Notes under the pieces: model-generated
The model's database searches: none
What the model was told of the DNA's origin: nothing
Seen by the model: only the letters and a program-made list of their open reading frames with translations
Position numbers and translations under genes: made by a program
NCBI RefSeq assembly: GCF_900239185.1
Contig: NZ_OENA01000016.1
Coordinates: 1-64,000, forward strand
Source of the DNA: Tenacibaculum finnmarkense
GTDB lineage: Bacteria > Bacteroidota > Bacteroidia > Flavobacteriales > Flavobacteriaceae
DNA length: 64,000 bases
Direction: 5' to 3'
Shown: positions 1 through 8,915 of the stretch, one piece after another
Layout: each line of letters begins with the position of its first letter
Numbering within the stretch: the first letter of the stretch is position 1

Positions 1-1
1 A

Positions 2-85
2 GAGAAACAAGGTATTGCTGGAAAAAGACTTAAAGCTGGTTGGAATGAAGCATATCTATTAAAAGTCTTAAATATTAAAGTATGA
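2..85 (+). CDS. C-terminal end of an unidentified protein (partial)
   Basis: An open frame enters from the left edge and stops with TGA at 83-85, giving 27 residues that end in LLKVLNIKV. It is followed by a strong hairpin terminator at 144-177, which supports it being the tail of a real plus-strand gene. The tail is too short to assign a family. It runs convergently towards clpX. Confidence 0.4.
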   Translation, partial: EKQGIAGKRLKAGWNEAYLLKVLNIKV

Positions 86-143
86 GTTTGCCCTGATCAA
101 TGGATTAACAAATATAGTACAGTTCGAAAACTGTAAATCAATG

Positions 144-177
144 AAACCTAGCTTCAAAATATTTTGAAGCTAGGTTT
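144..177. terminator. Bidirectional rho-independent terminator
   Basis: A near loop-free inverted repeat (AAACCTAGCTTC and its complement around AAAATATTTT) is followed by TTATTTTAT. It lies between the partial plus-strand gene and the convergent 3' end of clpX, so it can serve both. Confidence 0.75.
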
Positions 178-223
178 ATTTTATCAATTTCATTATTTTA
201 CAACAGCCTATTTTACGCTATTA

Positions 224-1462
224 TTATGAAACTGCTTTTAATTTTTTAATACCTGATTTTGTTATTTTCGATTCGGCATATTCTCTGGTAATTCTTAATT
301 CTTTGTCATCAGAACTAGGCATTTCGAACATAGCATCGGTTAAAATTGCTTCACATAATGAACGCAATCCACGAGCTCCTAACTTGTATTCTATTGCTTT
401 TTCTACAATATATTCCATCGCTTCTTCTGATAAAGAAAAGGCAATATCATCCATTGCAAACAACTTTGTGTATTGCTTAATTAATGAATTTTTAGGCGCT
501 GTTAAAATAGCACGCAATGTTTTTGCATCTAAAGGATTCATGTAACTTAATACAGGTAAACGTCCAATAATTTCAGGAATTAATCCAAACGATTTTAAAT
601 CCGAAGGAATAATATATTGTAATAAATTGGTTTCATCTACTTTGTCTTCATCAATTGAAGCACTATACCCTACCGCTTGCATGTTTAAACGCTTGCTGAT
701 TATTCTTTCAATTCCTGAAAAAGCACCACCTGCGATAAATAAAATATCTTTGGTATTTACTTCGATAAATTTTTGATCAGGATGTTTTCTTCCACCTTTA
801 GGCGCTACATTTACTACAGAACCTTCTAATAATTTTAACAAGGCTTGTTGCACACCTTCACCAGAAACATCACGTGTAATTGATGGATTATCGCCTTTAC
901 GAGCAATTTTATCAATTTCATCAATAAAAACAATTCCTCGCTCGGCTTTGTCTACATCATAATCTGCCGCTTGTAATAAACGACTTAAAATACTTTCAAC
1001 ATCTTCACCAACATATCCTGCTTGTGTTAAAACAGTAGCATCAACAATAGAAAATGGCACGTTTAACATTCTAGCAATTGTACGTGCTATTAATGTTTTA
1101 CCAGTTCCTGTTTCACCTACTAAAATAATGTTAGATTTTTCAATTTCTACCTCATCTTGATCATCTTTAGACTGTAATAATCGTTTGTAGTGATTATAGA
1201 CAGCAACCGACATTCCTTTTTTAGTTTCATCTTGCCCTATAATATATTCATCTAAAAAAGCTTTAATTTCTTTTGGCTTTTTTAAGGTTAAATCTTTAGG
1301 CAATCCTGATTCTTTTGCTTCGGATACTTCTTCTGCTACAATTCCGTGAGCTTGTTCTATACATTTATCACAAATATGAGCATCCATACCGGCAATTAAT
1401 AAATCTGTTTCTGGCTTTTTACGCCCACAAAAGGAACATTCTAAGTTTTCTTCTTTCGACAT
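224..1462 (-). CDS. clpX: ATP-dependent Clp protease ATP-binding subunit ClpX
   Basis: This is the hexameric AAA+ unfoldase that selects substrates, unfolds them and feeds them into ClpP in the cytoplasm. The N-terminal zinc-binding domain has four cysteines (C9, C12, C31, C34). The AAA+ core shows Walker A GETGTGKT at 116-123, the pore-loop motif GYVGED, Walker B VFIDEID, the RKH loop and the sensor-2 motif GARGLR. The length of 412 aa is normal. It lies downstream of tig and clpP on the same strand, the usual bacterial order. A hairpin at 1501-1547 separates it from clpP, so clpX may be transcribed partly independently or by read-through. Confidence 0.98.
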   Translation of the reverse strand: MSKEENLECSFCGRKKPETDLLIAGMDAHICDKCIEQAHGIVAEEVSEAKESGLPKDLTLKKPKEIKAFLDEYIIGQDETKKGMSVAVYNHYKRLLQSKDDQDEVEIEKSNIILVGETGTGKTLIARTIARMLNVPFSIVDATVLTQAGYVGEDVESILSRLLQAADYDVDKAERGIVFIDEIDKIARKGDNPSITRDVSGEGVQQALLKLLEGSVVNVAPKGGRKHPDQKFIEVNTKDILFIAGGAFSGIERIISKRLNMQAVGYSASIDEDKVDETNLLQYIIPSDLKSFGLIPEIIGRLPVLSYMNPLDAKTLRAILTAPKNSLIKQYTKLFAMDDIAFSLSEEAMEYIVEKAIEYKLGARGLRSLCEAILTDAMFEMPSSDDKELRITREYAESKITKSGIKKLKAVS

Positions 1463-1500
1463 TTGACTAACTTGTTATTCTTAATTATTAAAAAAATGAA

Positions 1501-1547
1501 ACTCTTTTTATGCTTTCTTATTAGCTATAAAAAAACATAAAAAGAGT
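1501..1547 (-). terminator. Hairpin between clpP and clpX (terminator or attenuator)
   Basis: A 12-bp inverted repeat (ACTCTTTTTATG at 1501-1512 and its complement at 1536-1547) lies just after clpP on the minus strand and is followed in that direction by TTTCATTTTTTT. It would end or attenuate clpP transcripts before clpX. Confidence 0.65.
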
Positions 1548-1575
1548 CATTTATTTTATCGGTAATTCTGAAATA

Positions 1576-2235
1576 TTATTTTCTTTTTAAAATTTCATCT
1601 ACCATTCCGTACGCTTTCGCTTCATCGGCTTTCATCCAATAATCTCTATCAGAATCTGCTTGTACTTTTTCAAAAGTTTGCCCTGAATGATCTGCAATAA
1701 TATCGTATAATTCAGTTTTTAACTTTCCAATTTCTTTTACGGTAATTTCCATATCAGAAGCCTGCCCTTGAGCGCCACCCATTGGTTGGTGAATCATAAT
1801 ACGTGAATGTGGCAATGCAGAACGTTTTCCTTTTGCTCCTGCACACATTAATACAGCTCCCATTGAAGCTGCCATTCCTGTACAAATTGTTGCTACGTCT
1901 GGCTTGATAAATTGCATGGTATCGTAAATACCTAAACCTGCGTAAACACCCCCTCCTGGAGAGTTGATATAAATTGAAATATCTTTAGTAGCATCAACAC
2001 TTTCTAAGAATAATAATTGTGCTTGAATTACATTAGCTACTTGGTCATTAACTCCTGTACCTAAAAAAATGATTCTATCCATCATTAAACGAGAAAAAAC
2101 ATCCATTTGGGTAATGTTCATTTGACGTTCTTCCATAATGTATGGCGTTAAACTACTGGTTATTTTCCCTAAATATGTGCTATTTATTCCGTGCTCTTTT
2201 GTTGCGTATTTTTCGAATTCTTTTCCGTAATCCAT
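1576..2235 (-). CDS. clpP: ATP-dependent Clp protease proteolytic subunit ClpP
   Basis: This serine peptidase forms the barrel-shaped degradation chamber that works with ClpX. The catalytic triad is complete with canonical spacing: S124 in GMAASMGA, H149 in MIHQPMGG and D198 in DRDYWM. The oxyanion-loop motif SPGGGVYAG is present. At 219 aa it carries about 25 residues at the N-terminus that may be a propeptide. The gene sits between tig and clpX on the same strand, with terminators on both sides (2314-2341 and 1501-1547). Confidence 0.98.
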   Translation of the reverse strand: MDYGKEFEKYATKEHGINSTYLGKITSSLTPYIMEERQMNITQMDVFSRLMMDRIIFLGTGVNDQVANVIQAQLLFLESVDATKDISIYINSPGGGVYAGLGIYDTMQFIKPDVATICTGMAASMGAVLMCAGAKGKRSALPHSRIMIHQPMGGAQGQASDMEITVKEIGKLKTELYDIIADHSGQTFEKVQADSDRDYWMKADEAKAYGMVDEILKRK

Positions 2236-2313
2236 TTTGAAAATGTTTTTTGGGTTATAATGGTGTAAATATAAGAACTATTTAGTTAGTATTTCACTAC
2301 TGTTTATACCTAA

Positions 2314-2341
2314 AAAAACCTGAATTTTCATTCAGGTTTTT
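2314..2341 (-). terminator. Rho-independent terminator of tig
   Basis: The hairpin AAAAACCTGAA / TTCAGGTTTTT with a 6-nt loop begins 21 nt after the tig stop codon on the minus strand and ends in a U-tract. The A-rich opposite arm means it could also work on the other strand. Confidence 0.8.
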
Positions 2342-2362
2342 AAATATAAATAGTAACTATTC

Positions 2363-3685
2363 TTATTTATAAACTTCTTGAACAAAGTCTTCATAAGATA
2401 CCTCTTTGGTATCAAAACTCATTTTTTCTTTATAAAAAGCTAATAATTTATGGCTAATTAATTGAGATTGTAATTTATGCGCTTCTTCCTGGTTTTGTAA
2501 AACTCTACCAGCGATATCGTTTAATTCTTTTTCCTCTGGATTAATATTACCCATTTGTGCCATTTGAGAACGAACAAATCCTTTTGCATAGTCTACCAAT
2601 TCAGCATATTCTAATTTGATTTCGTTATCTCTCATAATCCTTCCTTCGATTAATTGGTAACGTAATCCTTTTTCAGATTTGCTATATTCAGCAGCAGCTT
2701 GTTCAATAGTTAATTCTTTTCCTCCTGCAGTTTGTAACCATTTTTGTAAAAATGTTGCTGGTAAATCGAACTTTGTATTTTGAACTAACTCTTCAGTAAT
2801 TGCGTTTAATAATTGCTGATCGGCATGTTGCTCAAATTGTAATTCAGCATCTTCTTTTATTTTACTTTTTAATTCAGCAGTAGTAGTTACACTTCCGTCA
2901 GCGAATAATTTTTCAAATAATTCTTTTTCTAAAGGAGCAGGCTCCGTTTTTGTAACTTCATCAATAGTAAAAGATACATTTACATCTAAAGCGTGAACTC
3001 CTTCATGAGGTACACCTAAAACTTCTTGTAATTTGTGAGCGTCTTCAAATAAACCTTTTGTTCCTAATTCTAAAACATCACCAGCTTTAGCACCTACAAA
3101 CTTATCTAAGTTTGCTTTTCCGTTAATTTCTTTTACAGAAAGGGTTGCTTTTTTATTAATTTCTTTCTCTTCGTTTACAAAAGTTCCAGTTACGTTTGCT
3201 TCTTCATTTGCAGCGTCAACAGGTAATTGACTACCAAAACGAGTTTGGATATTTTCAATTTCTTTGTCTAATAATTCATCGGTAGCAAAAATACTATATT
3301 TAGTAACATTTTTTGCAGGCGTTAAATCTACAGCAAATTCAGGAGCTAATCCTAATTCGAATTCAAAAGAATACTCTTTAGCATCCCATCTAAAATCTTT
3401 GTTTACTACAGGTAAAGGATTTCCTAAAAGATCTAACTTTTCTTCTGTTAAAAATTTATTTAAAGAATCTTGTACTACTTTGTTTACCTCTTCTATTACG
3501 ATTTCTATTTCGTGTTGCTTTTTAATAACATCCATAGGCGCTTCTCCTTTTCTAAAACCAGGATGTGTCGCTTTTTTACGACGTGCTTCTAATTCTGCAT
3601 TTACCTTTGCTTGATAATCTTCAGCAACGATATCTATTTTCACAACTGCGTTTAACGCATCTACATTTTGTTTTGTAATATTCAT
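2363..3685 (-). CDS. tig: Trigger factor (ribosome-associated chaperone)
   Basis: Trigger factor binds ribosomal protein uL23 at the exit tunnel and shields nascent chains. The N-terminal ribosome-binding signature is visible as HPGFRKGEAP around residues 42-51. A middle FKBP-like region and a long helical C-terminal chaperone domain follow. The FKBP part is poorly conserved, as is usual in Bacteroidota, so peptidyl-prolyl isomerase activity is uncertain. The length of 440 aa is normal. It is the first gene of the tig-clpP-clpX run, with its own promoter at 3713-3742. Confidence 0.96.
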   Translation of the reverse strand: MNITKQNVDALNAVVKIDIVAEDYQAKVNAELEARRKKATHPGFRKGEAPMDVIKKQHEIEIVIEEVNKVVQDSLNKFLTEEKLDLLGNPLPVVNKDFRWDAKEYSFEFELGLAPEFAVDLTPAKNVTKYSIFATDELLDKEIENIQTRFGSQLPVDAANEEANVTGTFVNEEKEINKKATLSVKEINGKANLDKFVGAKAGDVLELGTKGLFEDAHKLQEVLGVPHEGVHALDVNVSFTIDEVTKTEPAPLEKELFEKLFADGSVTTTAELKSKIKEDAELQFEQHADQQLLNAITEELVQNTKFDLPATFLQKWLQTAGGKELTIEQAAAEYSKSEKGLRYQLIEGRIMRDNEIKLEYAELVDYAKGFVRSQMAQMGNINPEEKELNDIAGRVLQNQEEAHKLQSQLISHKLLAFYKEKMSFDTKEVSYEDFVQEVYK

Positions 3686-3712
3686 CTTTAAGTATTTCTT
3701 TAAAATCGGGTG

Positions 3713-3742
3713 TAAAATTAGTTTATTTTACCTTTTTTTCAA
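3713..3742 (-). promoter_or_regulatory. Predicted promoter of tig
   Basis: On the minus strand, TTG and TAATTTTA are separated by 19 nt, which fits the Bacteroidota pattern TTG-N(17-21)-TAnnTTTG except for the last base of the -7 box. The tig start codon is 28 nt further on. Confidence 0.5.
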
Positions 3743-3762
3743 AAGGTTTAAATGTTTCGTTT

Positions 3763-4113
3763 TCAGTTATTTTTATCTTCTTTTAAAAAAGAAAATAAGA
3801 AAGACCTAAACACGGATAATAATACGCTAAATAAAAGTGCGGTAAAAAATCCGTTTACGGCAAAACCTGCAATAAGGTTTCCTGCCAATAATATGATAAT
3901 AGCGTTGATTACAAATAAAAATAACCCAAGTGTTAAAAGAGTTGCCGGTAAGGTAAAAACCACCAATATTGGGCGTACAAACATATTTAATAACGCTATT
4001 ACAACGGCTACAATTATTGCCGTAGTGTAATTTGTTACTACTACGCCGGGTAAAAATTCGGCTAATAAAATAACAGCTACTGCTGTTAATAGTATTTTTA
4101 AAAAGGTATTCAT
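3763..4113 (-). CDS. Phage holin family (four-helix) small membrane protein
   Basis: This 116-aa protein is almost entirely hydrophobic. Four membrane helices fall at about 5-22, 30-50, 55-75 and 84-106, and the tail KEDKNN is charged. The pattern, with the conserved NMFVRPIL segment between helices 2 and 3, matches the mycobacterial-type holin superfamily IV (PF04020). This family is widespread as a chromosomal housekeeping-like protein of unknown role, so the holin name should not be read as lysis. No phage genes are nearby. It is transcribed towards tig. Confidence 0.8.
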   Translation of the reverse strand: MNTFLKILLTAVAVILLAEFLPGVVVTNYTTAIIVAVVIALLNMFVRPILVVFTLPATLLTLGLFLFVINAIIILLAGNLIAGFAVNGFFTALLFSVLLSVFRSFLFSFLKEDKNN

Positions 4114-4237
4114 TTATTTTAATTTTTTGATAAAGCACCTCTTTCTTCGGATAAAAAATCAGAAGTACTTTTTTGCACTATTATTTTTTACAATGCGATA
4201 ATTATACCAAAAATAAAAAACTGCTATTTTGACAGGT

Positions 4238-5011
4238 TTACTTACCTTGGATAAACCCAATAACCTCAACATAAAAATCTGTCGGATTTTCGGCATGCAA
4301 CCAATGCCCTGCATTTGAAATTGATTTAATAATCGCTTTTGGAAAATGAGCTTCAATAAGCGGCACTTCATCTTCAGAAATATAACCCGAATTTTCGCCT
4401 TTTAAAAATAAGGTATCGCCTTCAAAAATAGTAAATGATGGCAATGCTGCACCTACTTCATTATTATTTTCTGTTAGTGATGCTAGGTTAAAACGAAAAG
4501 CAAAATCAGTTTTTGTTTTTCGGTACACACTTTTTAATAAAAATTGTCGAATACCAAGTTCTGGAATTAATTCAGCTAGTTTATCATCAATTAAATTTCG
4601 AGAATTTTGAACCGTAAAATCAACAGAATTTAAAGCCGATAAAATAGCCTGATGATGTGGCGGATACATTTTAGGAGAAATATCAGCAACAATTAATTTA
4701 TGTACCAATTCTGGATATTGAGTAGCAAATAACATGGCTGTTTTTCCGCCCATTGAATGCCCTAATAAAACAATGTTTTCTAAATGATAATGTGTAATAT
4801 AATCGTGTAAATCATCGACCATTAATTCATAATCAAAAGCGTCGGAATGAAAACTACGCCCATGATTTCGTTGGTCTATTAAATGAACTTCAAAACCATC
4901 TTCTGCTAATTTATTGGCGTGGGTTTTCCAGTTATCGCCCATACCAAAATAACCGTGTAAAATTAACAACGGCTTGCCCGATCCTAGTATTCTTGAGTGT
5001 AGAATTTGCAT
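4238..5011 (-). CDS. Alpha/beta hydrolase (YbfF-like esterase family)
   Basis: This 257-aa soluble alpha/beta-hydrolase has an oxyanion-type LHGYFGMGDNW motif near residue 18. The nucleophile elbow is GHSMGG (Ser about residue 87), and the catalytic His lies in NAGHWLHAENP near the C-terminus, preceded by an acid-containing strand (FEGDTLFLKG). The motifs match the YbfF/MhpC-type esterase group; the physiological substrate cannot be told. Its start lies 1 nt after the pdxJ stop codon, so the two are co-transcribed and probably translationally coupled. Confidence 0.85.
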   Translation of the reverse strand: MQILHSRILGSGKPLLILHGYFGMGDNWKTHANKLAEDGFEVHLIDQRNHGRSFHSDAFDYELMVDDLHDYITHYHLENIVLLGHSMGGKTAMLFATQYPELVHKLIVADISPKMYPPHHQAILSALNSVDFTVQNSRNLIDDKLAELIPELGIRQFLLKSVYRKTKTDFAFRFNLASLTENNNEVGAALPSFTIFEGDTLFLKGENSGYISEDEVPLIEAHFPKAIIKSISNAGHWLHAENPTDFYVEVIGFIQGK

Positions 5012-5012
5012 A

Positions 5013-5726
5013 TTATTTTAATCTATCAAGATACATATTTACGACGTTTTCTAATCCTAAATACAACGATTCAGAAATAAGCGCATGCCCAATAGAAACT
5101 TCTGCTAAATTGGGGATATTCTCTTTAAAAAACTGAATGTTTTCTAAACTTAAATCATGCCCTGCATTAATTCCTAAACCTAATTTATGAGCTAAAATTG
5201 CCGCATCGGTATACGGTTTTATTGCCTCTTTATTTCCTAAAGCGTATTGGGTTGCAAATTCTTCAGTATATAATTCAATTCTATCGGCACCTGTTTTTGC
5301 GGCTGCTTCAATCAGCTTTAAATCGGTATCAATAAAAATGGAAGTTCTTATATTGTTGTTTTTAAATTCGGTAATTACTTCCTGCAAATACGATTGATTG
5401 GCAACCGTATCCCAACCTGCATTAGAGGTTAAAGTGGCAACGCTATCGGGCACTAAAGTTACCTGAGTTGGCTTTATTTCCAACACCATTTTCATGAATT
5501 TATCTATCGGATTTCCTTCAATATTATACTCTGTAGTAACGATTGATTTTAAATCGTAGGCATCTTGATACCGAATATGACGTTCATCAGGTCTTGGATG
5601 AATGGTAATTCCTTGCGCTCCAAAATTTTCTATATCGGTCGCAACCTGCAATAAATTAGGTGTATTTCCACCTCTAGAATTACGTAATGTTGCTATTTTA
5701 TTTATATTTACACTTAACTTTGTCAT
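5013..5726 (-). CDS. pdxJ: Pyridoxine 5'-phosphate synthase
   Basis: PdxJ condenses 1-deoxyxylulose-5-phosphate with 3-amino-2-oxopropyl phosphate to give pyridoxine 5'-phosphate, the ring-closing step of the DXP-dependent vitamin B6 route. The N-terminal [16 protein letters not shown] and [12 protein letters not shown] motifs are diagnostic, and GINAGHDL carries the conserved phosphate-loop histidine. The length of 237 aa is standard. It is the first gene of a two-gene operon with the hydrolase at 4238-5011. The -7 box at 5744-5751 gives a leader of about 15 nt. Confidence 0.96.
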   Translation of the reverse strand: MTKLSVNINKIATLRNSRGGNTPNLLQVATDIENFGAQGITIHPRPDERHIRYQDAYDLKSIVTTEYNIEGNPIDKFMKMVLEIKPTQVTLVPDSVATLTSNAGWDTVANQSYLQEVITEFKNNNIRTSIFIDTDLKLIEAAAKTGADRIELYTEEFATQYALGNKEAIKPYTDAAILAHKLGLGINAGHDLSLENIQFFKENIPNLAEVSIGHALISESLYLGLENVVNMYLDRLK

Positions 5727-5743
5727 CTCATAAAATTAAGCTA

Positions 5744-5751
5744 CAAAGATA
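5744..5751 (-). promoter_or_regulatory. Predicted -7 box of pdxJ promoter
   Basis: TATCTTTG on the minus strand is a perfect match to the Bacteroidota -7 consensus TAnnTTTG. It lies 17 nt upstream of the pdxJ ATG. No clear -33 TTTG is visible. Confidence 0.55.
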
Positions 5752-5785
5752 AATCATTAAAACTTTTTAAACTATATTCGTAGTG

Positions 5786-6445
5786 ATGAATATCAACGAC
5801 TTTATATTAGACGAAATTAAAGCACTTAGCTTAAAAAGCACCGTAAAAGGCGCTCAAAAGGTATGTGGAAATTTACCGATAACGCATATTCCTATTGTTG
5901 AAAATGGAAAACTAATTGGCTGTTTGCCTGAAAGTGACATTCAAACAATAGAGAATAAAGACCATAAATTAAGTGAGTATTCTTATCTATTAGATAATTT
6001 TCATTGCAATGAAAAAGCAACGCTACTTGACTTAATTGTTTTATTCGCTGATAATGATTGTAATTTAATTCCTGTTTTAAATCAGGAAATGAATTACATC
6101 GGTTATTATGAGTTAAGTGATATTTTAGATACTTTTGCCGATAGTCCTTTTTTACACAACCAAAGTGAAACGTTGATTGTAGCAAAAAATAAAAATGATT
6201 ACTCAATGAGTCAAATTGCTCAAATAGTTGAAGCTAGTGGCGGTAAATTATTAGGGCTGTATATTTCTTCTGAAAATCAAGATACTATTCAAGTTACTTT
6301 AAAAGTAATTACAAATGATATCAATGAAATTATTCAAACTTTTCGTAGGTATGACTACGCCGTTCTTACACAACATGAAGATGATTTTTATTTAGAAGAA
6401 TTAAAAGACAGGGCGGCATATTTAAAAAAATACTTAGATATGTAA
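5786..6445 (+). CDS. CBS-domain protein (possible CBS plus ACT-like sensor)
   Basis: The protein has about 219 aa. Two CBS motifs fill residues 1-130 (HIPIVENGKLIGCLPESDI and NLIPVLNQEMNYIGYYELSDIL). The C-terminal half has an ACT-like beta-alpha-beta pattern (SGGKLLGLYI, IQVTLKV, FRRYDYAV). Such proteins usually bind adenine nucleotides and regulate a partner. The frame could also start at the GTG at 5783, but the ATG at 5786 is more likely. nadK follows 33 nt later on the same strand, so a regulatory link with NAD(P) metabolism is possible but unproven. Confidence 0.8.
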   Translation: MNINDFILDEIKALSLKSTVKGAQKVCGNLPITHIPIVENGKLIGCLPESDIQTIENKDHKLSEYSYLLDNFHCNEKATLLDLIVLFADNDCNLIPVLNQEMNYIGYYELSDILDTFADSPFLHNQSETLIVAKNKNDYSMSQIAQIVEASGGKLLGLYISSENQDTIQVTLKVITNDINEIIQTFRRYDYAVLTQHEDDFYLEELKDRAAYLKKYLDM

Positions 6446-6478
6446 TTTACATACCTGAGCAAACAAACATTATAACCA

Positions 6479-7375
6479 TTGAAAAAAGTAGCCATTTACG
6501 GACAAGCTTATAATATTTCGGCTGAAAAAGAAATTAAATTATTAGTAGCCACATTAGAACAGAACAATATCGTTATTTTTTTTGAAGAAGCGTTTTACAC
6601 GCTTTTAATTAAAAATAATTCTTTATCAAAAAAATATCCTACCTACGCACATTTTAACGATTTGTCAAACACCTTTGACCTGTTATTTTCTATTGGTGGT
6701 GACGGTACTATATTAAGAGCGGCAACCTATATTCGTGATTTAAACATTCCTGTTTTAGGAATCAACACTGGGCGATTGGGGTTTTTAGCAACCGTTCAAA
6801 AAGATCAAATTCAAGCGGCGGTAAATTTATTAATGGCTAAAAAATATAGCATACAAGAACGAACTTTATTACAAATAACCACCACCCCTAAAGTTAACGA
6901 ATTTAACGAATTAGATTTTGCCTTAAACGAAGTTACTATTGCCCGCAGAAATACCACTTCAATGATTGGTGTAAAAACCTTTTTGAATAATGAATACTTA
7001 ACAAATTATTGGGCAGATGGTTTAATTATAGCAACCCCAACAGGTTCTACTGGGTATTCTTTAAGTTGTAACGGCCCGGTAATATTGCCCAATTCGAAAA
7101 GTTTTGTAATTACGCCAATAGCCCCGCATAATTTAAATGCCAGGCCTATGGTAATTCCTGATGATACTGTTATTGAACTAGAGGTAAGCGCTCGTGAAAA
7201 GGATTTTTTAATTTCCTTAGACTCTCGCATAACAAATGTTAGCGAAGGAACTAAAATTAAAATACAAAAAGCTTCTTTTACTATAAAAAGCATTTTATTA
7301 GAACAACAATCGCATTTAAAAATACTCAGAGGCAAGCTTTTATGGGGAGAAGATACTCGAAATGAATCTTTATAA
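6479..7375 (+). CDS. nadK: NAD kinase
   Basis: NadK phosphorylates NAD to NADP with ATP. The GGDGT motif is at 73-77, followed by the NTGRLGFLA segment, the NE motif in ALNEVTIAR and the glycine-rich PTGSTGYSLSCNGP loop. The length of 298 aa is normal. The start codon is TTG at 6479, since no in-frame ATG precedes MKKVAIYG; this may lower translation. It is probably co-transcribed with the CBS protein upstream. Confidence 0.97.
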   Translation: MKKVAIYGQAYNISAEKEIKLLVATLEQNNIVIFFEEAFYTLLIKNNSLSKKYPTYAHFNDLSNTFDLLFSIGGDGTILRAATYIRDLNIPVLGINTGRLGFLATVQKDQIQAAVNLLMAKKYSIQERTLLQITTTPKVNEFNELDFALNEVTIARRNTTSMIGVKTFLNNEYLTNYWADGLIIATPTGSTGYSLSCNGPVILPNSKSFVITPIAPHNLNARPMVIPDDTVIELEVSAREKDFLISLDSRITNVSEGTKIKIQKASFTIKSILLEQQSHLKILRGKLLWGEDTRNESL

Positions 7376-7456
7376 AATAATTACAATACAATAATTTCAT
7401 CAAAAAAAAGTTAATCAAATACAGATTATTAACTTTTTAAAGCAAATTCAATTCCC

Positions 7457-7464
7457 TATATTTG
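7457..7464 (+). promoter_or_regulatory. Predicted -7 box of the DUF6089-uppS-bamA operon
   Basis: TATATTTG is a perfect TAnnTTTG match. It would place the transcript start near 7468, which rules out the TTG at 7462 as a start codon and supports the ATG at 7480. Confidence 0.6.
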
Positions 7465-7479
7465 CGTGCTATTCTTACA

Positions 7480-8160
7480 ATGAAGATAATTTACCTATTC
7501 ATATTATTTGCTTTTACAGCAATAACAACACAATCACAAACTCACGAAGTCGGTTTTTTCGTTGGGGGTTCTAATTACGTAGGAGATATTGGTCGTACCA
7601 ATTATATATATCCTAATAAAATTGGCGGCGGTTTAATTTATAAATACAACCTAAACCCTCGAATTGCCTTACGAGCAACCTATTCGTATATTCCTGTTTC
7701 TGGTGATGACAATCAGGCTAAAAATGCTTTTCGTAAGCAACGAGGTTATGTGTTTTCGAACACCCTGCACGAGTTTGCTACGGGTATCGAATTTAATTTT
7801 TTCAATTATAATATCAGCAATTATAAAACAAATTTTACCCCATATATTTTAGCAGAAATAGCAGCGTTTAATTATGTGAGCCCTTCTAAAAGAATCGATG
7901 CAAACACCATTCGTTTAAAAAATAAAATTTCATATTCTTTACCTGTAGGTGTTGGCGTTAAAGGACGCTTGTTCAAAAATTTTGCAGCTGCTTTTGAAAT
8001 AGGCGCTCGCTTTACCTTGGTAGATGATATCGATTTAACAACAGATAAAATAAACAGTTTAAACTTTGGTGGAACTGGAAACGATGTATATATGTTTACA
8101 GGAGTATCGATTGTTTACAGCTTTGGAAGACCACCCTGTTATAACGGATTGGCAGAATAA
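7480..8160 (+). CDS. DUF6089-type outer-membrane beta-barrel protein
   Basis: The 226-aa product begins with a signal peptide (MKIIYLFILFAFTAITTQSQ). It continues with alternating amphipathic strands (EVGFFVGGSNYVGDIG, GGLIYKYNLNPRIALRATYS, AAFEIGARF) and ends with MFTGVSIVYSFGRPPCYNGL. The GGSNYxGD motif and the position just before uppS and bamA match the DUF6089 family of Bacteroidota. The role is unknown; the context suggests outer-membrane assembly. The stop codon is 2 nt before uppS, so the genes form an operon. Confidence 0.85.
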   Translation: MKIIYLFILFAFTAITTQSQTHEVGFFVGGSNYVGDIGRTNYIYPNKIGGGLIYKYNLNPRIALRATYSYIPVSGDDNQAKNAFRKQRGYVFSNTLHEFATGIEFNFFNYNISNYKTNFTPYILAEIAAFNYVSPSKRIDANTIRLKNKISYSLPVGVGVKGRLFKNFAAAFEIGARFTLVDDIDLTTDKINSLNFGGTGNDVYMFTGVSIVYSFGRPPCYNGLAE

Positions 8161-8162
8161 CT

Positions 8163-8915
8163 ATGGAAGAAAAATTACAACGCATTAATGTGCAAAAAGT
8201 ACCGAATCATATTGCCGTTATTATGGACGGTAATGGACGATGGGCAAAAGGAAAAGGAATGCAGCGTATTTTTGGGCACAGAAATGCCTTAACCGCTATT
8301 AGAGAAACCGCCGATGCAGCAAGTGATGCTGGTGTTAAATTTATAACACTGTATGCTTTTTCTACCGAAAACTGGAACAGACCAAAACTAGAAGTAGATG
8401 CTTTAATGAGCCTACTGGTTAGCACTTTAAAAAAAGAGCTACCTGAATTTCAGCGCAAAAATGTAAAAATAAATGCGATTGGAAATATTGTTAGTTTGCC
8501 AAAAAATGCGCAAAAAATACTAGCCCATGTTATTGACCAAACTAAAAACAACACTAAAATTACCTTAACCTTTGCCTTAAGCTATGGTTCTAGAGAAGAA
8601 ATTGTTAACACAATTAAAAAGATATCTAAAAAAGTTGTTAATAACGAGCTAGATATTGAAAATATAGACGAAAAAATTATAAATAACCATTTATATACAT
8701 TTAATTTGCCCGACGTTGATTTAATGATACGTACAAGCGGTGAGCAGCGAATTAGTAATTTTTTACTTTGGCAAATAGCCTATGCTGAATTATATTTTAC
8801 AGATATATTATGGCCCGACTTTAGAAGAGAGCACCTTTTTAATGCTATAATAGATTATCAAAACAGAGAGAGAAGATTTGGAAAAACAAGCGAACAGATT
8901 GAGATCAATGAATAA
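8163..8915 (+). CDS. uppS: Isoprenyl transferase (undecaprenyl diphosphate synthase)
   Basis: This cytoplasmic cis-prenyltransferase makes the C55 lipid carrier for peptidoglycan and O-antigen. The MDGNGRWA motif carries the catalytic Asp at residue 22. The substrate-binding FSTENWNRP and the C-terminal DLMIRTSGEQRISNFLLWQ with AELYF complete the family signature. The length of 250 aa is normal. The stop overlaps the bamA start by 8 nt, so envelope lipid and outer-membrane assembly genes are translationally coupled. Confidence 0.97.
   Translation: MEEKLQRINVQKVPNHIAVIMDGNGRWAKGKGMQRIFGHRNALTAIRETADAASDAGVKFITLYAFSTENWNRPKLEVDALMSLLVSTLKKELPEFQRKNVKINAIGNIVSLPKNAQKILAHVIDQTKNNTKITLTFALSYGSREEIVNTIKKISKKVVNNELDIENIDEKIINNHLYTFNLPDVDLMIRTSGEQRISNFLLWQIAYAELYFTDILWPDFRREHLFNAIIDYQNRERRFGKTSEQIEINE

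Noticed and set aside
3752-4030. 92-aa plus-strand open frame opposite the holin-family gene
   Set aside because: It lies antisense to a clear four-helix membrane protein; its basic, low-complexity composition is what the reverse of a hydrophobic frame gives.
3763-4113. Prophage remnant suggested by the holin-family name
   Set aside because: No endolysin, integrase or structural phage gene is nearby; this family is a common chromosomal protein.
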